Under the pieces are notes generated by a model. That model had not been told where the DNA came from, ran no database searches, and worked only from the letters and a program-made list of their open reading frames with translations. Positions 38,518 through 47,469 of a stretch of 64,000 bases of DNA are shown here, piece by piece. A program made the position numbers and the translations under genes. The stretch spans positions 62,001 to 126,000 of the forward strand of contig NZ_BMXB01000009.1 of NCBI RefSeq assembly GCF_014651535.1, in the 5' to 3' direction. Source of the stretch: Salinimicrobium marinum. GTDB taxonomy: Bacteria > Bacteroidota > Bacteroidia > Flavobacteriales > Flavobacteriaceae. Position 1 is the stretch's first letter. Each line of letters opens with the position of its first letter.

Positions 38518-38949
38518 TTATAGATCATCTACACGCGTAGGCGCATTATCGGATTTGTTTTTAATGATCTTTTTGACAAACTGATGGATCTCAGGGTCGT
38601 TTGATCCTGCCCAGATCTTAATAAAATGTTGATCCTTGTAAAAAGAATATTCTTCGGCTTTCCCTTTGTACACCTTGAGCTTATAATTGGCAATTACCAG
38701 CGCATAGGTTTCCTGCATACTTCTAAAACTAATAATAATCCCATTGGGGCGCATTTCAATATTGCAGGTATTCTCTTTTCCGTTGGCAGTGAGCAGGTTG
38801 TAGATATCCAGACTGGCAGCAGTGATGTTTATGTTCTGGTGACTAATTCCCTTCCATTCCTGGCGTTGCGCTAAGGTAAAGGTCTTGCCAACTTCAGCGT
38901 CTATTACAGGTTTTTTTGAAGAGTAGTCGTGGGAAATATTCAGGAGCAT
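38518..38949 (-). CDS. Conserved hypothetical protein
   Basis: 143 residues from the ATG at 38949 (MLLNISHDYSSKKPVIDAEV). A frame extending to 39183 overlaps the transporter gene and has no support. The protein is small, soluble and lacks a signal peptide; notable segments are EWKGISHQNINITAASLDIY, GKENTCNIEMRPNG and EEYSFYKDQHFIKIWAGSND. It resembles a conserved flavobacterial unknown, and I know no function. It starts 32 bases after the BCCT gene, so the two may share a transcript. Confidence 0.65.
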   Translation of the reverse strand: MLLNISHDYSSKKPVIDAEVGKTFTLAQRQEWKGISHQNINITAASLDIYNLLTANGKENTCNIEMRPNGIIISFRSMQETYALVIANYKLKVYKGKAEEYSFYKDQHFIKIWAGSNDPEIHQFVKKIIKNKSDNAPTRVDDL

Positions 38950-38981
38950 TTTTGCTTTTTTATAAAGATAAGAAAATGCAG

Positions 38982-40508
38982 TTAAAATTGTTTTCCTGCG
39001 GCCTGTTTTTGAGTTTTTATGAGATCTCTCAGAAGCAGAAGCATCATGACCGCGGTCAGAAATGCAAATGGAAGGGAGCTGATGATGAGCAGCTTTTGCA
39101 TGGCGGTGAGTACATCGCTTTCCGGTTTTATATTGCCCAATACAATAATAGCTTCTGAAAATATAAGGATTACCAGTGCCCATACAAGCCTGAATTTCTT
39201 CTGAGGGTTTCCTCTTCCTTTGTCACTGAACATACTTAGTACATAAATAGCTGAATCTACAGATGTAACAAGAAATCCTATTAGGAGAAGTACAATGATG
39301 AAGTTGCTTGCTCCTGAAAAGGGCAGAGTTTCAAAAAACATGAAAATGGAGGTGAAGACATTATCAAATTCACCATGGTAACTTCCCCATTGATCTATAA
39401 GATCAAAAGAAGTCGATCCAAAAACACTGAACCAGAAAAAGCTTCCCAGCGAAGGGATCAATAAAAGTCCCAGGACCATTTCTCTTATAGTTCGTCCTCT
39501 GGAAATGCGTGCAATGAAAATTCCCGTAAAAGGAGCCCAGGCCAGCCAGAAAGCCCAGTAGTAGTAGGTCCAGTCTGTGAGAAAAATTTTACCCGGATCG
39601 TAATTTCCCAGCGCCAGACTCATTGGAATGAAATCTCTCAGGTAATAAAACAGGGACTGAAGGAATTCTTTAAAAACTGCAGATATATCTGCTTGAGTAA
39701 AAACGAACATCAGGATGATGATTGTGACCATTATATTCCAGTCAGATATTTTTTTGATGCCTTTCTCGACACCGGCCCATGCAGAAAGGAAGGCAAGAAG
39801 GCAGATTAGGAGTACAAGAAAAAGAGTTAGTTCAGTATTTCCCGGGTGGGTGGAGGTAAGGTGACTTATTCCTCCTTCAATTTGGGTTGTGCCGAGGCCA
39901 ATTGCGGCCACAAGACCAAAAACCGTGGTAAGAATGGTAAGGAGGTTTATTGCCTGTGGCAGGAATTTAATTTTTCTGAATTGGGGTAAACTGGTGCCTA
40001 AGGTGATGGTATTCTTTTTGACAAACAGGGAGTACGCGATCAAAAGGGCAAAAATTCCATAAAAACCCCATGCCGTGAATCCCCAGTGATAAAAGGTGTA
40101 TTCCAGTGCAATAATTTCCGGGGGATTTCCTGTTTCCAGGGGAGGATTTATAAACATAAATACCGGCTCCTGAACTGCCCTAAGCAGGATTCCCGCTCCC
40201 ATTCCTGCACTGTAAAGCATGGCGATCCAGGATAGTCGGTTAAATTGCGGCGGGGAATTCCCCAGGCGAATTCTTCCGAACCTGGAGAAGGCGATAAAGA
40301 GTAAGAAAAGAACACAGCTAAATCCCAGCCATAAATAGAAGCCGCCAAAAAATTCGCGTACCCAGATGGATCCGTTGTCAATAAGTTCGTAAAAAAAATC
40401 TGTAGCAATAAAGATGAAGAGGGAAAATATCACCAGAACAGCAGCGGCAATTAAGAAAATGAAATTCCGGAGTATAAAACCATATAAATTTTTCAATGTC
40501 TTGTTCAA
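38982..40508 (-). CDS. BCCT family (betaine/carnitine/choline) transporter
   Basis: 508 residues, about twelve hydrophobic helices, from a TTG start (an in-frame stop lies just upstream). The glycine-rich helix reads GMGAGILLRAVQEP, where BCCT members usually have an aromatic residue in place of the Arg before the EP pair. The substrate-cage helix YYWAFWLAWAPFTGIF keeps three Trp at the 1-4-7 spacing used to hold trimethylammonium groups, followed by the signature IARISRGRTIREM. It imports osmolytes such as glycine betaine, probably with Na+ or H+. Confidence 0.9.
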   Translation of the reverse strand: MNKTLKNLYGFILRNFIFLIAAAVLVIFSLFIFIATDFFYELIDNGSIWVREFFGGFYLWLGFSCVLFLLFIAFSRFGRIRLGNSPPQFNRLSWIAMLYSAGMGAGILLRAVQEPVFMFINPPLETGNPPEIIALEYTFYHWGFTAWGFYGIFALLIAYSLFVKKNTITLGTSLPQFRKIKFLPQAINLLTILTTVFGLVAAIGLGTTQIEGGISHLTSTHPGNTELTLFLVLLICLLAFLSAWAGVEKGIKKISDWNIMVTIIILMFVFTQADISAVFKEFLQSLFYYLRDFIPMSLALGNYDPGKIFLTDWTYYYWAFWLAWAPFTGIFIARISRGRTIREMVLGLLLIPSLGSFFWFSVFGSTSFDLIDQWGSYHGEFDNVFTSIFMFFETLPFSGASNFIIVLLLIGFLVTSVDSAIYVLSMFSDKGRGNPQKKFRLVWALVILIFSEAIIVLGNIKPESDVLTAMQKLLIISSLPFAFLTAVMMLLLLRDLIKTQKQAAGKQF

Positions 40509-40543
40509 AATTTAATCATCTGCCGCTTTTCACATCATGTTCC

Positions 40544-41968
40544 TTATCCCTTAGCTATTTTATTGATCATACCTTCAAAAATGAAATAATGGAAAGGGTA
40601 CATGGAGTACCAGTATAACCTGCCTGCGATTCCTTTAGGCCTAAAGGTAGCTGTTTGGTGTAAGGTGTTCTTCTCGTCAATTCTAAATTCCAGCCATGCT
40701 TCCCCCGGTACTCTCATTTCAGCAAAGAGCAAAAGCCGTTTTTCTTCTTTGTCGGCAAGAAGCACTCTCCAGAAATCGAGGGAATCCCCGGCATTTATTT
40801 CTGTTGCATTAGTTCTTCCGCGACGCAATCCCACGCCCCCAAATATTTTATCTACATAACCTCTGAATTTCCATAGCCAGTTCCCGTAATACCAGCCTTT
40901 CATTCCGCCGATGGCCCAGATCCGGTTTAGAGCTTCTTGAGGATTTTCCAGCGCTGCAGTCTGTTTATCTGTTAAGCAGCCGTAGGTAGGCACCTGAATG
41001 TATTTGTTGATGTCCTTTTTGAAGCGGCCACTGCTAAGGGAATCTTTCCAGCTGGAAACTACCTGATTTTGTTCTATCTTTTCAAAGGCAAGTTTTATAG
41101 CTTTTTTATAGGGGATGGGCTCAATTCCAAGGATGCTTTGTAATCTTGTGTCATTAGTAGTGACCTCAATTTTCATGCTGTCTACGAGATTAAGCGCAAG
41201 CTTATAAGACGTTGAGGTTACGAAGTACAGCCAATAAGAAGAAAGTCTAGGGGACATAACGGGTACACCGAGAATGACAATTTTGAGTCCGCGAACTTCT
41301 GCATATTGCTCCATCATTTGCTGGTAGGTTAACACATCCGGACCTCCTACATCGAAAGAAAGATTATAACATTCCTCTTTCCCGATGACTCCCGTGAGAA
41401 ATTGAAGAATATCCCTGATGGATATTGGCTGGCACTTAGTTTTTACCCATTGAGGCGTGATCATAACTGGAAGTTTTTCGCAGAGATCTCTAATGATCTC
41501 AAAGGAAGAGCTGCCAGATCCTACAATGATTGCTGCTCGTATGACGGTAAGATTAAAATCTCCTTCATATAAAATATTTTCCACTTTCTTCCTGGATTCC
41601 AGGTGTTTTGAAAGCTCGTTCTGGTTAATGATCCCGCTAAGAAAAATTACCTGCTTTACTCGGGTACCCTGCATGATCTTATTGAAATTCTCTGCAGCAG
41701 CAGCTTCCTGGCTGTCAAAATCATTGGTCGATGCAGACATGGAATGAATGAGATAATAAGCAACATCAATGGACTTAATAAGATCGGGTGTCTTACTGTC
41801 TTTTAAAAAATCCAGTTCTACAATCTCCACTTGTTTCAGAAGCATTTTGTCCAGGGATAACCTGTTTCTGTTTCTTACAGCGCACACAACCTCGTGCCCC
41901 TGTTCCAGAAGTTCTGGAAGCAATCTCATCCCAATGTAGCCATTGGCGCCTGTAAGCAATATTCTCAT
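40544..41968 (-). CDS. SDR-family NAD(P)-binding protein with C-terminal DUF2867
   Basis: 474 residues. The N-terminal Rossmann fold has the nucleotide motif TGANGYIG (Gly7, Gly10, Gly13) and the atypical-SDR (NmrA-like) block AYYLIHSMSA and FLSGIINQNEL. The last 150 residues (RIWAIGGMKGWYYGNWLWKF, LDFWRVLLADKEEKRLLLFAEMRVPGEAW and the end near YPFHYFIFEGM) form DUF2867. Enzymatic activity is unknown; this fusion is common in bacteria. It is divergent from the small membrane protein gene, with 61 bases between starts. Confidence 0.85.
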   Translation of the reverse strand: MRILLTGANGYIGMRLLPELLEQGHEVVCAVRNRNRLSLDKMLLKQVEIVELDFLKDSKTPDLIKSIDVAYYLIHSMSASTNDFDSQEAAAAENFNKIMQGTRVKQVIFLSGIINQNELSKHLESRKKVENILYEGDFNLTVIRAAIIVGSGSSSFEIIRDLCEKLPVMITPQWVKTKCQPISIRDILQFLTGVIGKEECYNLSFDVGGPDVLTYQQMMEQYAEVRGLKIVILGVPVMSPRLSSYWLYFVTSTSYKLALNLVDSMKIEVTTNDTRLQSILGIEPIPYKKAIKLAFEKIEQNQVVSSWKDSLSSGRFKKDINKYIQVPTYGCLTDKQTAALENPQEALNRIWAIGGMKGWYYGNWLWKFRGYVDKIFGGVGLRRGRTNATEINAGDSLDFWRVLLADKEEKRLLLFAEMRVPGEAWLEFRIDEKNTLHQTATFRPKGIAGRLYWYSMYPFHYFIFEGMINKIAKG

Positions 41969-42029
41969 TCAGAATTTTTCTTTAAAGTATAAATTAATTG
42001 TAACTTTCCGGCAGTCTTATGATTCTTTT

Positions 42030-42236
42030 ATGTTGAATAATACCCTTAAAATTGCGCTGATTATCTTTGGTGCTGCATTTAGCATTTACGGCATCTACAC
42101 GATTTTTACCCCGGAATTTTACCTGGAAGCAGGCCCTCTGGAGGTAAAAGCACAAGGAGACCACACCCAGGCCTACGCTATGGTAATATTTGGGGTACTG
42201 CTTATTCTCGCAGGCCTGGCTTTTAAAAGAAGATAA
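42030..42236 (+). CDS. Small two-helix membrane protein
   Basis: 68 residues from the ATG at 42030. Two hydrophobic helices (IALIIFGAAFSIYGIYTIF and AYAMVIFGVLLILAGLAF) flank a polar loop (EAGPLEVKAQGDHTQ), with a basic KRR end. No known function. A frame starting at 41943 would run into the divergent gene's start region and lacks a good leader. A TAACTTTC sequence (42001-42008), close to TAnnTTTG, may be its promoter. Confidence 0.6.
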   Translation: MLNNTLKIALIIFGAAFSIYGIYTIFTPEFYLEAGPLEVKAQGDHTQAYAMVIFGVLLILAGLAFKRR

Positions 42237-42303
42237 TCCCTTATTTTTTTCAAGTAGTACGCGATTTGGTTTTATTCCAGATAGCCAAAAGCCTTATTTC
42301 TAT

Positions 42304-42311
42304 TATCTTTG
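42304..42311 (+). promoter_or_regulatory. -7 promoter element of argS
   Basis: TATCTTTG, exact TAnnTTTG match followed by CAGG, 37 bases before the argS start. No clear -33 element. Confidence 0.5.
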
Positions 42312-42348
42312 CAGGCATTAGAATTTTTAATTTAAAATCCAGGAATAA

Positions 42349-44118
42349 ATGTCCATCCTAAGCATACTTTCAGCAGGCGTAAAAGAAGCTGTGAAAAATA
42401 AATACGATGTTGAAATTGACCAGATAGAGTTTCAGCCTACCCGCAAAGATTTTGAGGGTGACATTACATTAGTGACTTTTCCTATGCTGCGCCAGGTGAA
42501 AACCAATCCGGTGCAACTGGGAGAGACCATTGGTGCTTACCTGGTGGAGAAAAACCGTGCGGTTAGCAAGTTCAATGTGGTGCAGGGATTTCTGAACATT
42601 GTTCTGGATGATCGTTACTACCTCGATTTCTTCGGAAATGCAAAAAATGATCCAGATTATGGAAAAATTGCTCCGGAAGAAAAAGCGGTCATGGTGGAAT
42701 ATTCTTCACCCAATACCAATAAGCCGTTGCATTTGGGACATATCAGGAACAACCTTTTAGGGTATTCGGTGGCCGAAATCCTGAAGGCTTCTGGGAAAAA
42801 GGTTTATAAAACCCAGATCATCAATGACCGTGGAATTCACATTTGCAAATCCATGCTGGCGTGGAAACGCTATGGAAATGGAGAGACTCCGCAATCGACG
42901 GGCTTAAAAGGCGATAAGCTGGTTGGAAATTATTACGTGAAATTCGATCAGGTTTATAAGCAGGAAATCGCTGATCTCATAGCACAGGGGAAAACTGAAG
43001 AAGAAGCAAAAACCCAGGCTCCAGTTTTACTGGAGGCTCAGGATATGTTAAGAAAATGGGAAGCCGGCGATGAAGAGGTAGTGAAGCTGTGGTCTACGAT
43101 GAACCGATGGGTGTACGACGGATTCGAAAAAACTTATGAAAAACTCGGAGTTGATTTTGATAAAAATTACTACGAAAGTGAAACATATCTTTTAGGAAAA
43201 AATGTTGTTGCTGAAGGTCTTGAAAAAGGGGTTTTCTTCAGGAAAGAAGACGGCAGTGTATGGATTGACCTGACAGATGAAGGTCTGGACGAAAAAATTG
43301 TCCTGAGAAGCGATGGTACGGCCGTTTATATGACGCAGGACATTGGAACTGCGATTCAGCGGGTTCAGGATTTTGCGATCAACGGGATGGTGTACACTGT
43401 AGGGAATGAACAGGATTACCACTTTAAAGTACTCTTTTTGATCCTGAAGAAACTGGGATATGTATGGGCAGATAACCTTTACCACCTCAGTTACGGAATG
43501 GTAGACCTTCCCAGCGGAAAAATGAAAAGTCGTGAAGGAACGGTAGTGGATGCCGATGATCTTATCGAGGAGATGACCGGTACGGCGCGAAAAATTTCTG
43601 AAGAACTTGGAAAGCTGGACGGTTATTCTAAGGAAGAAAAAGAAGAATTATACCGAATCATAGGGCTTGGAGCTTTGAAATATTACATCCTGAAAGTGGA
43701 TCCAAGAAAACGAATCCTGTTCAATCCTGAAGAATCGGTGGATTTCCAGGGAAATACAGGTCCATTTATTCAGTATACCTATGCAAGGATCCAATCAATT
43801 CTGCGCAAGGCAGAATTTGATTATGAAGAGCAAATTTCTGAGTATACACTGAATGACAAAGAAAAAGAGCTGATCAAGCAGCTGGAGTTGTATCCTGAAG
43901 TAGTTTCCACAGCAGCCGATGCTCATAGCCCGGCGGTGATTGCCAATTATACGTATGATCTGGTAAAGGAATTTAATTCATTTTATCAGAATGTGACCAT
44001 ATTGGGAACCGAAGATGAAACCGAAAAAAAATTCAGGGTGCAACTGGCGAAAATGGTGGGAGAAGTAATAAAATCTTCTTTTGCTTTGCTTGGAATCCAG
44101 GTGCCGGAGAGGATGTAA
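42349..44118 (+). CDS. argS: Arginyl-tRNA synthetase
   Basis: 589 residues. The N-terminal Add-1 domain that reads the tRNA D-loop is at about 1-90; the class-I HIGH motif is HLGH (128-131, in NKPLHLGHIRNNLLG), and the KMSKS-like loop reads GKMKSREGTVV near residue 389. The DALR anticodon-binding domain forms the C-terminus (QYTYARIQSILRKA to LGIQVPERM). It charges tRNA-Arg. Nearby arginine hydrolases act on the free amino acid, but no regulatory link is visible. Confidence 0.96.
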   Translation: MSILSILSAGVKEAVKNKYDVEIDQIEFQPTRKDFEGDITLVTFPMLRQVKTNPVQLGETIGAYLVEKNRAVSKFNVVQGFLNIVLDDRYYLDFFGNAKNDPDYGKIAPEEKAVMVEYSSPNTNKPLHLGHIRNNLLGYSVAEILKASGKKVYKTQIINDRGIHICKSMLAWKRYGNGETPQSTGLKGDKLVGNYYVKFDQVYKQEIADLIAQGKTEEEAKTQAPVLLEAQDMLRKWEAGDEEVVKLWSTMNRWVYDGFEKTYEKLGVDFDKNYYESETYLLGKNVVAEGLEKGVFFRKEDGSVWIDLTDEGLDEKIVLRSDGTAVYMTQDIGTAIQRVQDFAINGMVYTVGNEQDYHFKVLFLILKKLGYVWADNLYHLSYGMVDLPSGKMKSREGTVVDADDLIEEMTGTARKISEELGKLDGYSKEEKEELYRIIGLGALKYYILKVDPRKRILFNPEESVDFQGNTGPFIQYTYARIQSILRKAEFDYEEQISEYTLNDKEKELIKQLELYPEVVSTAADAHSPAVIANYTYDLVKEFNSFYQNVTILGTEDETEKKFRVQLAKMVGEVIKSSFALLGIQVPERM

Positions 44119-44273
44119 TTCGAAGGATGAAGATAGAAGCATAAAGTTCGAATTCAGATTGATACCTAAAGGTATCATTAACATTAAAAATTCGTGCATT
44201 TGTCGCTTTTTCCAGTCCCTGATTTTTCGGAAGCATAGATGAAATAAAAATTTTCACTTCGGCTTCAAATCAT

Positions 44274-44281
44274 TAAATTTG
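44274..44281 (+). promoter_or_regulatory. -7 promoter element of ffh
   Basis: TAAATTTG, exact TAnnTTTG match, followed by CA; a TTTT (44251-44254) precedes it by 19 bases at the -33 position. It lies 46 bases before the ffh start. A perfect short palindrome GATACC-TAAA-GGTATC (44161-44176) lies further upstream and could be a protein-binding site. Confidence 0.5.
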
Positions 44282-44327
44282 CAACTGCCGGGTTGAACGG
44301 CAGGATTTTAATAAACAACAGAAGAGT

Positions 44328-45656
44328 ATGTTTGATAGTTTAAGCGATAAGTTAGATAGTGCCTTACACGTACTTAAGGGTCACGGACAAATTACGGAAA
44401 TCAACGTAGCCGAGACTTTAAAAGAGGTGAGAAGGGCATTGGTAGATGCAGATGTTAACTACAAGATTGCCAAGGAATTTACCAATGTGGTGAAGGAAAA
44501 GGCTTTGGGGCAGGATGTTTTAAACGCTCTGAAACCGGGCCAGTTAATGGTGAAACTGGTAAAGGACGAGTTGACAGAGCTAATGGGTGGCGATGCTGAA
44601 GGGATCAACCTTTCCGGAAATCCTTCTGTAATTTTAATGTCCGGGCTACAGGGAAGTGGTAAAACCACATTCTCCGGAAAACTCGCAAATTATCTTAAAA
44701 CAAAAAAGACCAAAAAACCATTATTGGTAGCCTGTGACGTGTATCGTCCGGCAGCGATCAATCAGCTTCACGTGGTTGGAGATCAGGTTGGGGTTGAGGT
44801 TTTCAGCGATGAAGGAAACCAGGATCCGGTGGCTATTGCCAGGGCCGCTATTGCCCACGCAAAGGAAAACGGACACAATGTTGTTATTATAGATACCGCA
44901 GGTCGTTTAGCTATAGATGAGGCGATGATGACAGAGATTGCCAATATCCGTCAGGCTATCGAGCCTCAGGAAACACTTTTTGTAGTGGATTCCATGACTG
45001 GTCAGGATGCGGTGAATACCGCAAAAGCCTTTAACGAGCGCCTGAATTTTGACGGGGTGATCCTTACTAAATTGGATGGTGATACTCGTGGTGGAGCTGC
45101 AATTTCCATTAAATCTGTAGTCAATAAACCGATCAAGTTTATTGGTACCGGTGAGAAAATGGATGCCATTGATGTTTTCTATCCTTCCCGTATGGCAGAC
45201 AGGATCCTCGGGATGGGGGATGTTGTTTCCCTTGTGGAAAGAGCCCAGGAGCAGTATGATGAAGAAGAGGCAAGAAAACTCCAGAAGAAAATCGCCAAAA
45301 ATGAATTCGGATTTGATGATTTCCTGAATCAGTTACAGCAAATAAAGAAAATGGGGTCCATGAAGGACCTTATGGGCATGATCCCGGGAGCCGGAAAAAT
45401 GCTGAAAGATGTGGATATTGATGATGATGCTTTTAAGCACATCGAAGCCATTATTCACTCCATGACCCCGGAAGAAAGATCAAAACCCTCACTTATTAAC
45501 GCCAGCAGGAAGAAAAGGATCGGAAAGGGATCTGGTACTTCCGTTCAGCAGGTAAATCAGTTGCTGAAGCAGTTCAGCCAGATGAGCAAGATGATGAAAA
45601 TGATGCAGGGAGGCGGCGGCCGCAAGATGATGCAGATGATGAAGGGAATGCAATAA
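44328..45656 (+). CDS. ffh: Signal recognition particle protein Ffh (SRP54)
   Basis: 442 residues. N domain (1 to about 90), then the G domain with GLQGSGKTTFSGKLA (near 105-119), DVYRPAAINQL, DTAGRLAIDEAMM and TKLDGDTRGGAA. The methionine-rich M domain ends MSKMMKMMQGGGGRKMMQMM, which binds signal sequences and SRP RNA. It targets nascent membrane proteins to SecYEG via FtsY. The SRP RNA gene was not found in the window. Confidence 0.97.
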   Translation: MFDSLSDKLDSALHVLKGHGQITEINVAETLKEVRRALVDADVNYKIAKEFTNVVKEKALGQDVLNALKPGQLMVKLVKDELTELMGGDAEGINLSGNPSVILMSGLQGSGKTTFSGKLANYLKTKKTKKPLLVACDVYRPAAINQLHVVGDQVGVEVFSDEGNQDPVAIARAAIAHAKENGHNVVIIDTAGRLAIDEAMMTEIANIRQAIEPQETLFVVDSMTGQDAVNTAKAFNERLNFDGVILTKLDGDTRGGAAISIKSVVNKPIKFIGTGEKMDAIDVFYPSRMADRILGMGDVVSLVERAQEQYDEEEARKLQKKIAKNEFGFDDFLNQLQQIKKMGSMKDLMGMIPGAGKMLKDVDIDDDAFKHIEAIIHSMTPEERSKPSLINASRKKRIGKGSGTSVQQVNQLLKQFSQMSKMMKMMQGGGGRKMMQMMKGMQ

Positions 45657-45695
45657 AGTTTTCAGTGGTTCAGTTTTCAGTCTTGAGTAAAAAAT

Positions 45696-46052
45696 ATGGA
45701 TTTTAAAACTTTACTTGCTTACCAGAAAGCTTTTGATTTGGCAGTGAAGGTATTTCAGATCTCAAACTTTTCCTGCTGAAGAAAAATTTGCTTTGACTTC
45801 TCAAATCATTAGATCATCCAGGGGAATTTTTTGCAGGTGCTGAGGCTTACAGAAAAGGAAATATGAAAAAACACTTTTAAAGTAAGATGACGGATGCAGA
45901 GAGAAAATTTTGAAACTCAACTATGGCTGGATTTTGCCCTGGCGTGTAATTAAATTTCAGAAAAAGAACAACTAAATTTACAGCATCAAAGTGAAGAAGC
46001 AGGAAAGCTTCTCAACTATATGATCAATAATCCGGGTAAGTTTGGAGTTTAG
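45696..46052 (+). pseudogene. Broken four-helix-bundle (23S IVS-type) protein gene
   Basis: Sequential pieces in different frames rebuild a four helix bundle protein of the 23S-rRNA-intervening-sequence family: MDFKTLLAYQKAFDLAVKVF, then FPAEEKFALTSQIIRSSRG, then AGAEAYRKGNMKKHF, SKMTDAER, FETQLWLDFALACN and EEAGKLLNYMINNPGKFGV. At least three frameshifts and two internal stops separate them. It fills most of the 435 bases between ffh and folD, which contain nothing else I can support. Confidence 0.8.
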
Positions 46053-46091
46053 AAGGACTGCCAGCTGCCAACTAATAAACTGCTCACTGAA

Positions 46092-46976
46092 ATGACAATC
46101 CTCGACGGTAAAAAACTAAGTAACGAGATTAAGGATGAAATAGCCTTAGAAGTAAAAAAAATGAAAAGCCGTGGGGAGAAAGTTCCCCATTTAGCGGCAA
46201 TAATTGTAGGAAGTGACGGCGCCAGCCTTACGTATGTTTCCAGTAAAGTGAAGGCCTGTGAAAGAGTAGGCTTCGAATCTTCTTTGTACCGAATGTCTTC
46301 CACTACCAGTGAGCTTGAACTCCTGAAAAAAATTGACGAACTGAACAACAATGACGACATCGACGGATTCATTGTTCAGTTGCCACTGCCTCCGCAAATC
46401 GATACTCAAAAGGTGCTTTTAGCGGTAGATCCCAACAAAGATGTAGACGGATTTCACCCTACCAACTTTGGAAAAATGTCACTGGATATGACATCTTTTA
46501 TTCCGGCCACACCATTTGGAATTTTGGAATTGCTGGAGCGTTATAATATCCCGACAAAAGGAAAGCATACCGTGGTGATTGGAAGAAGCTATATCGTAGG
46601 GCGGCCAATGAGCATCCTGATGGGACGCCAGGGGTTCCCAGGAAATTCTACGGTTACATTAACCCACGAGTTTACCAAAAATATTACTCAGATCACCTCC
46701 CAGGCAGACATTATAATTATAGCCGTCGGAATTCCGAATTTCCTGAAAGCCGAAATGGTGAAGGATGATGCCGTGATCATTGATGTTGGTATCACAAGAG
46801 TTCCGGATGAATCTGAGGAAAGAGGATATTATATTTCCGGAGATGTGGATTTTGAGAATGTGAGCAAGAAGGTGTCTTATATTACACCGGTTCCCGGTGG
46901 AGTAGGGCCCATGACTATTGCAATGCTTCTTAAGAATACCCTTCTGGCAAGGGAAAACCACCGAGGCAACAGGTAA
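46092..46976 (+). CDS. folD: Bifunctional methylene-THF dehydrogenase / methenyl-THF cyclohydrolase
   Basis: 294 residues. Active-site block YVSSKVKACERVGFES (near 50-65, with the catalytic Lys), QLPLPPQIDTQKVL, the substrate loop PNKDVDGFHPTNFGKM and the NADP-binding VVIGRSYIVGRPMSILM, then ITPVPGGVGPMTIAML. It interconverts 5,10-methylene-, methenyl- and 10-formyl-tetrahydrofolate for purine and one-carbon metabolism. Confidence 0.97.
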   Translation: MTILDGKKLSNEIKDEIALEVKKMKSRGEKVPHLAAIIVGSDGASLTYVSSKVKACERVGFESSLYRMSSTTSELELLKKIDELNNNDDIDGFIVQLPLPPQIDTQKVLLAVDPNKDVDGFHPTNFGKMSLDMTSFIPATPFGILELLERYNIPTKGKHTVVIGRSYIVGRPMSILMGRQGFPGNSTVTLTHEFTKNITQITSQADIIIIAVGIPNFLKAEMVKDDAVIIDVGITRVPDESEERGYYISGDVDFENVSKKVSYITPVPGGVGPMTIAMLLKNTLLARENHRGNR

Positions 46977-46991
46977 ATTAACCATATACAA

Positions 46992-47025
46992 AAAAAGCAG
47001 GCTTGAATGTTCAAACCTGCTTTTT
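46992..47025. terminator. Bidirectional terminator between folD and the YkvA-like gene
   Basis: AAAAAGCAGG / CCTGCTTTTT with an inner TTGAA / TTCAA pair, T run on one side and A run on the other. The flanking genes converge, so it can end both transcripts. Confidence 0.9.
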
Positions 47026-47044
47026 CAGTTTTAAGGTATGCTGT

Positions 47045-47446
47045 TTAAGCTTCTTTCTTTGCAATTTTCCAGTCCAGGTATTCATGCAGATCTGTTTCAA
47101 TAAAACGCAGGACTACGGTGAGAATTAAGAAATCATCTACATAGCCTACTCCTGGTAAAAAATCCGGGACGATGTCTAACGGATTAAAAACATATAAAAG
47201 CGCCATTCCTATAGCGGCTACAGAAAACCAGGGTATTTTAGTATAATCTCCCTTTCTGAAATCACTCAGTAAACCAAACATAAGTTTTCCCAGTTCCGTA
47301 AATTTCTTCAGGGAACCTGCGTTAGAGATCTTTTGATTGATCTCTTTGGAGTTATCCATGACAAGATCAAGGTCTCCTTCATCAATTTTGGAGATCTCGC
47401 TGTTTACATATTCATCATTGATTTTCTTTTTCACATTCTTCAGCAT
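47045..47446 (-). CDS. YkvA family protein (DUF1232)
   Basis: 133 residues. The DUF1232 signature is at about 88-120: ALLYVFNPLDIVPDFLPGVG followed by YVDDFLILTVVLRF, a short helical membrane-associated hairpin. The N-terminal half is a charged helical region. Function unknown. Last gene of a minus-strand group, 23 bases after the AI-2E-family gene. Confidence 0.85.
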   Translation of the reverse strand: MLKNVKKKINDEYVNSEISKIDEGDLDLVMDNSKEINQKISNAGSLKKFTELGKLMFGLLSDFRKGDYTKIPWFSVAAIGMALLYVFNPLDIVPDFLPGVGYVDDFLILTVVLRFIETDLHEYLDWKIAKKEA

Positions 47447-47469
47447 TTCTTGTTTTTTTTAGTTAATAA

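Noticed and set aside
38950-39183. N-terminal extension of the conserved unknown protein into the BCCT gene
   Set aside because: It would overlap more than 200 bases of a well-supported gene and is composed of an unlikely residue mix (His, Arg, Ser rich).
41943-42029. Longer form of the small membrane protein
   Set aside because: The extension crosses the start of the divergent SDR gene and adds a non-conserved polar leader.
44118-44160. Terminator after argS
   Set aside because: AATTCGAA and TTCGAATT are complementary but 22 bases apart, with no T run.
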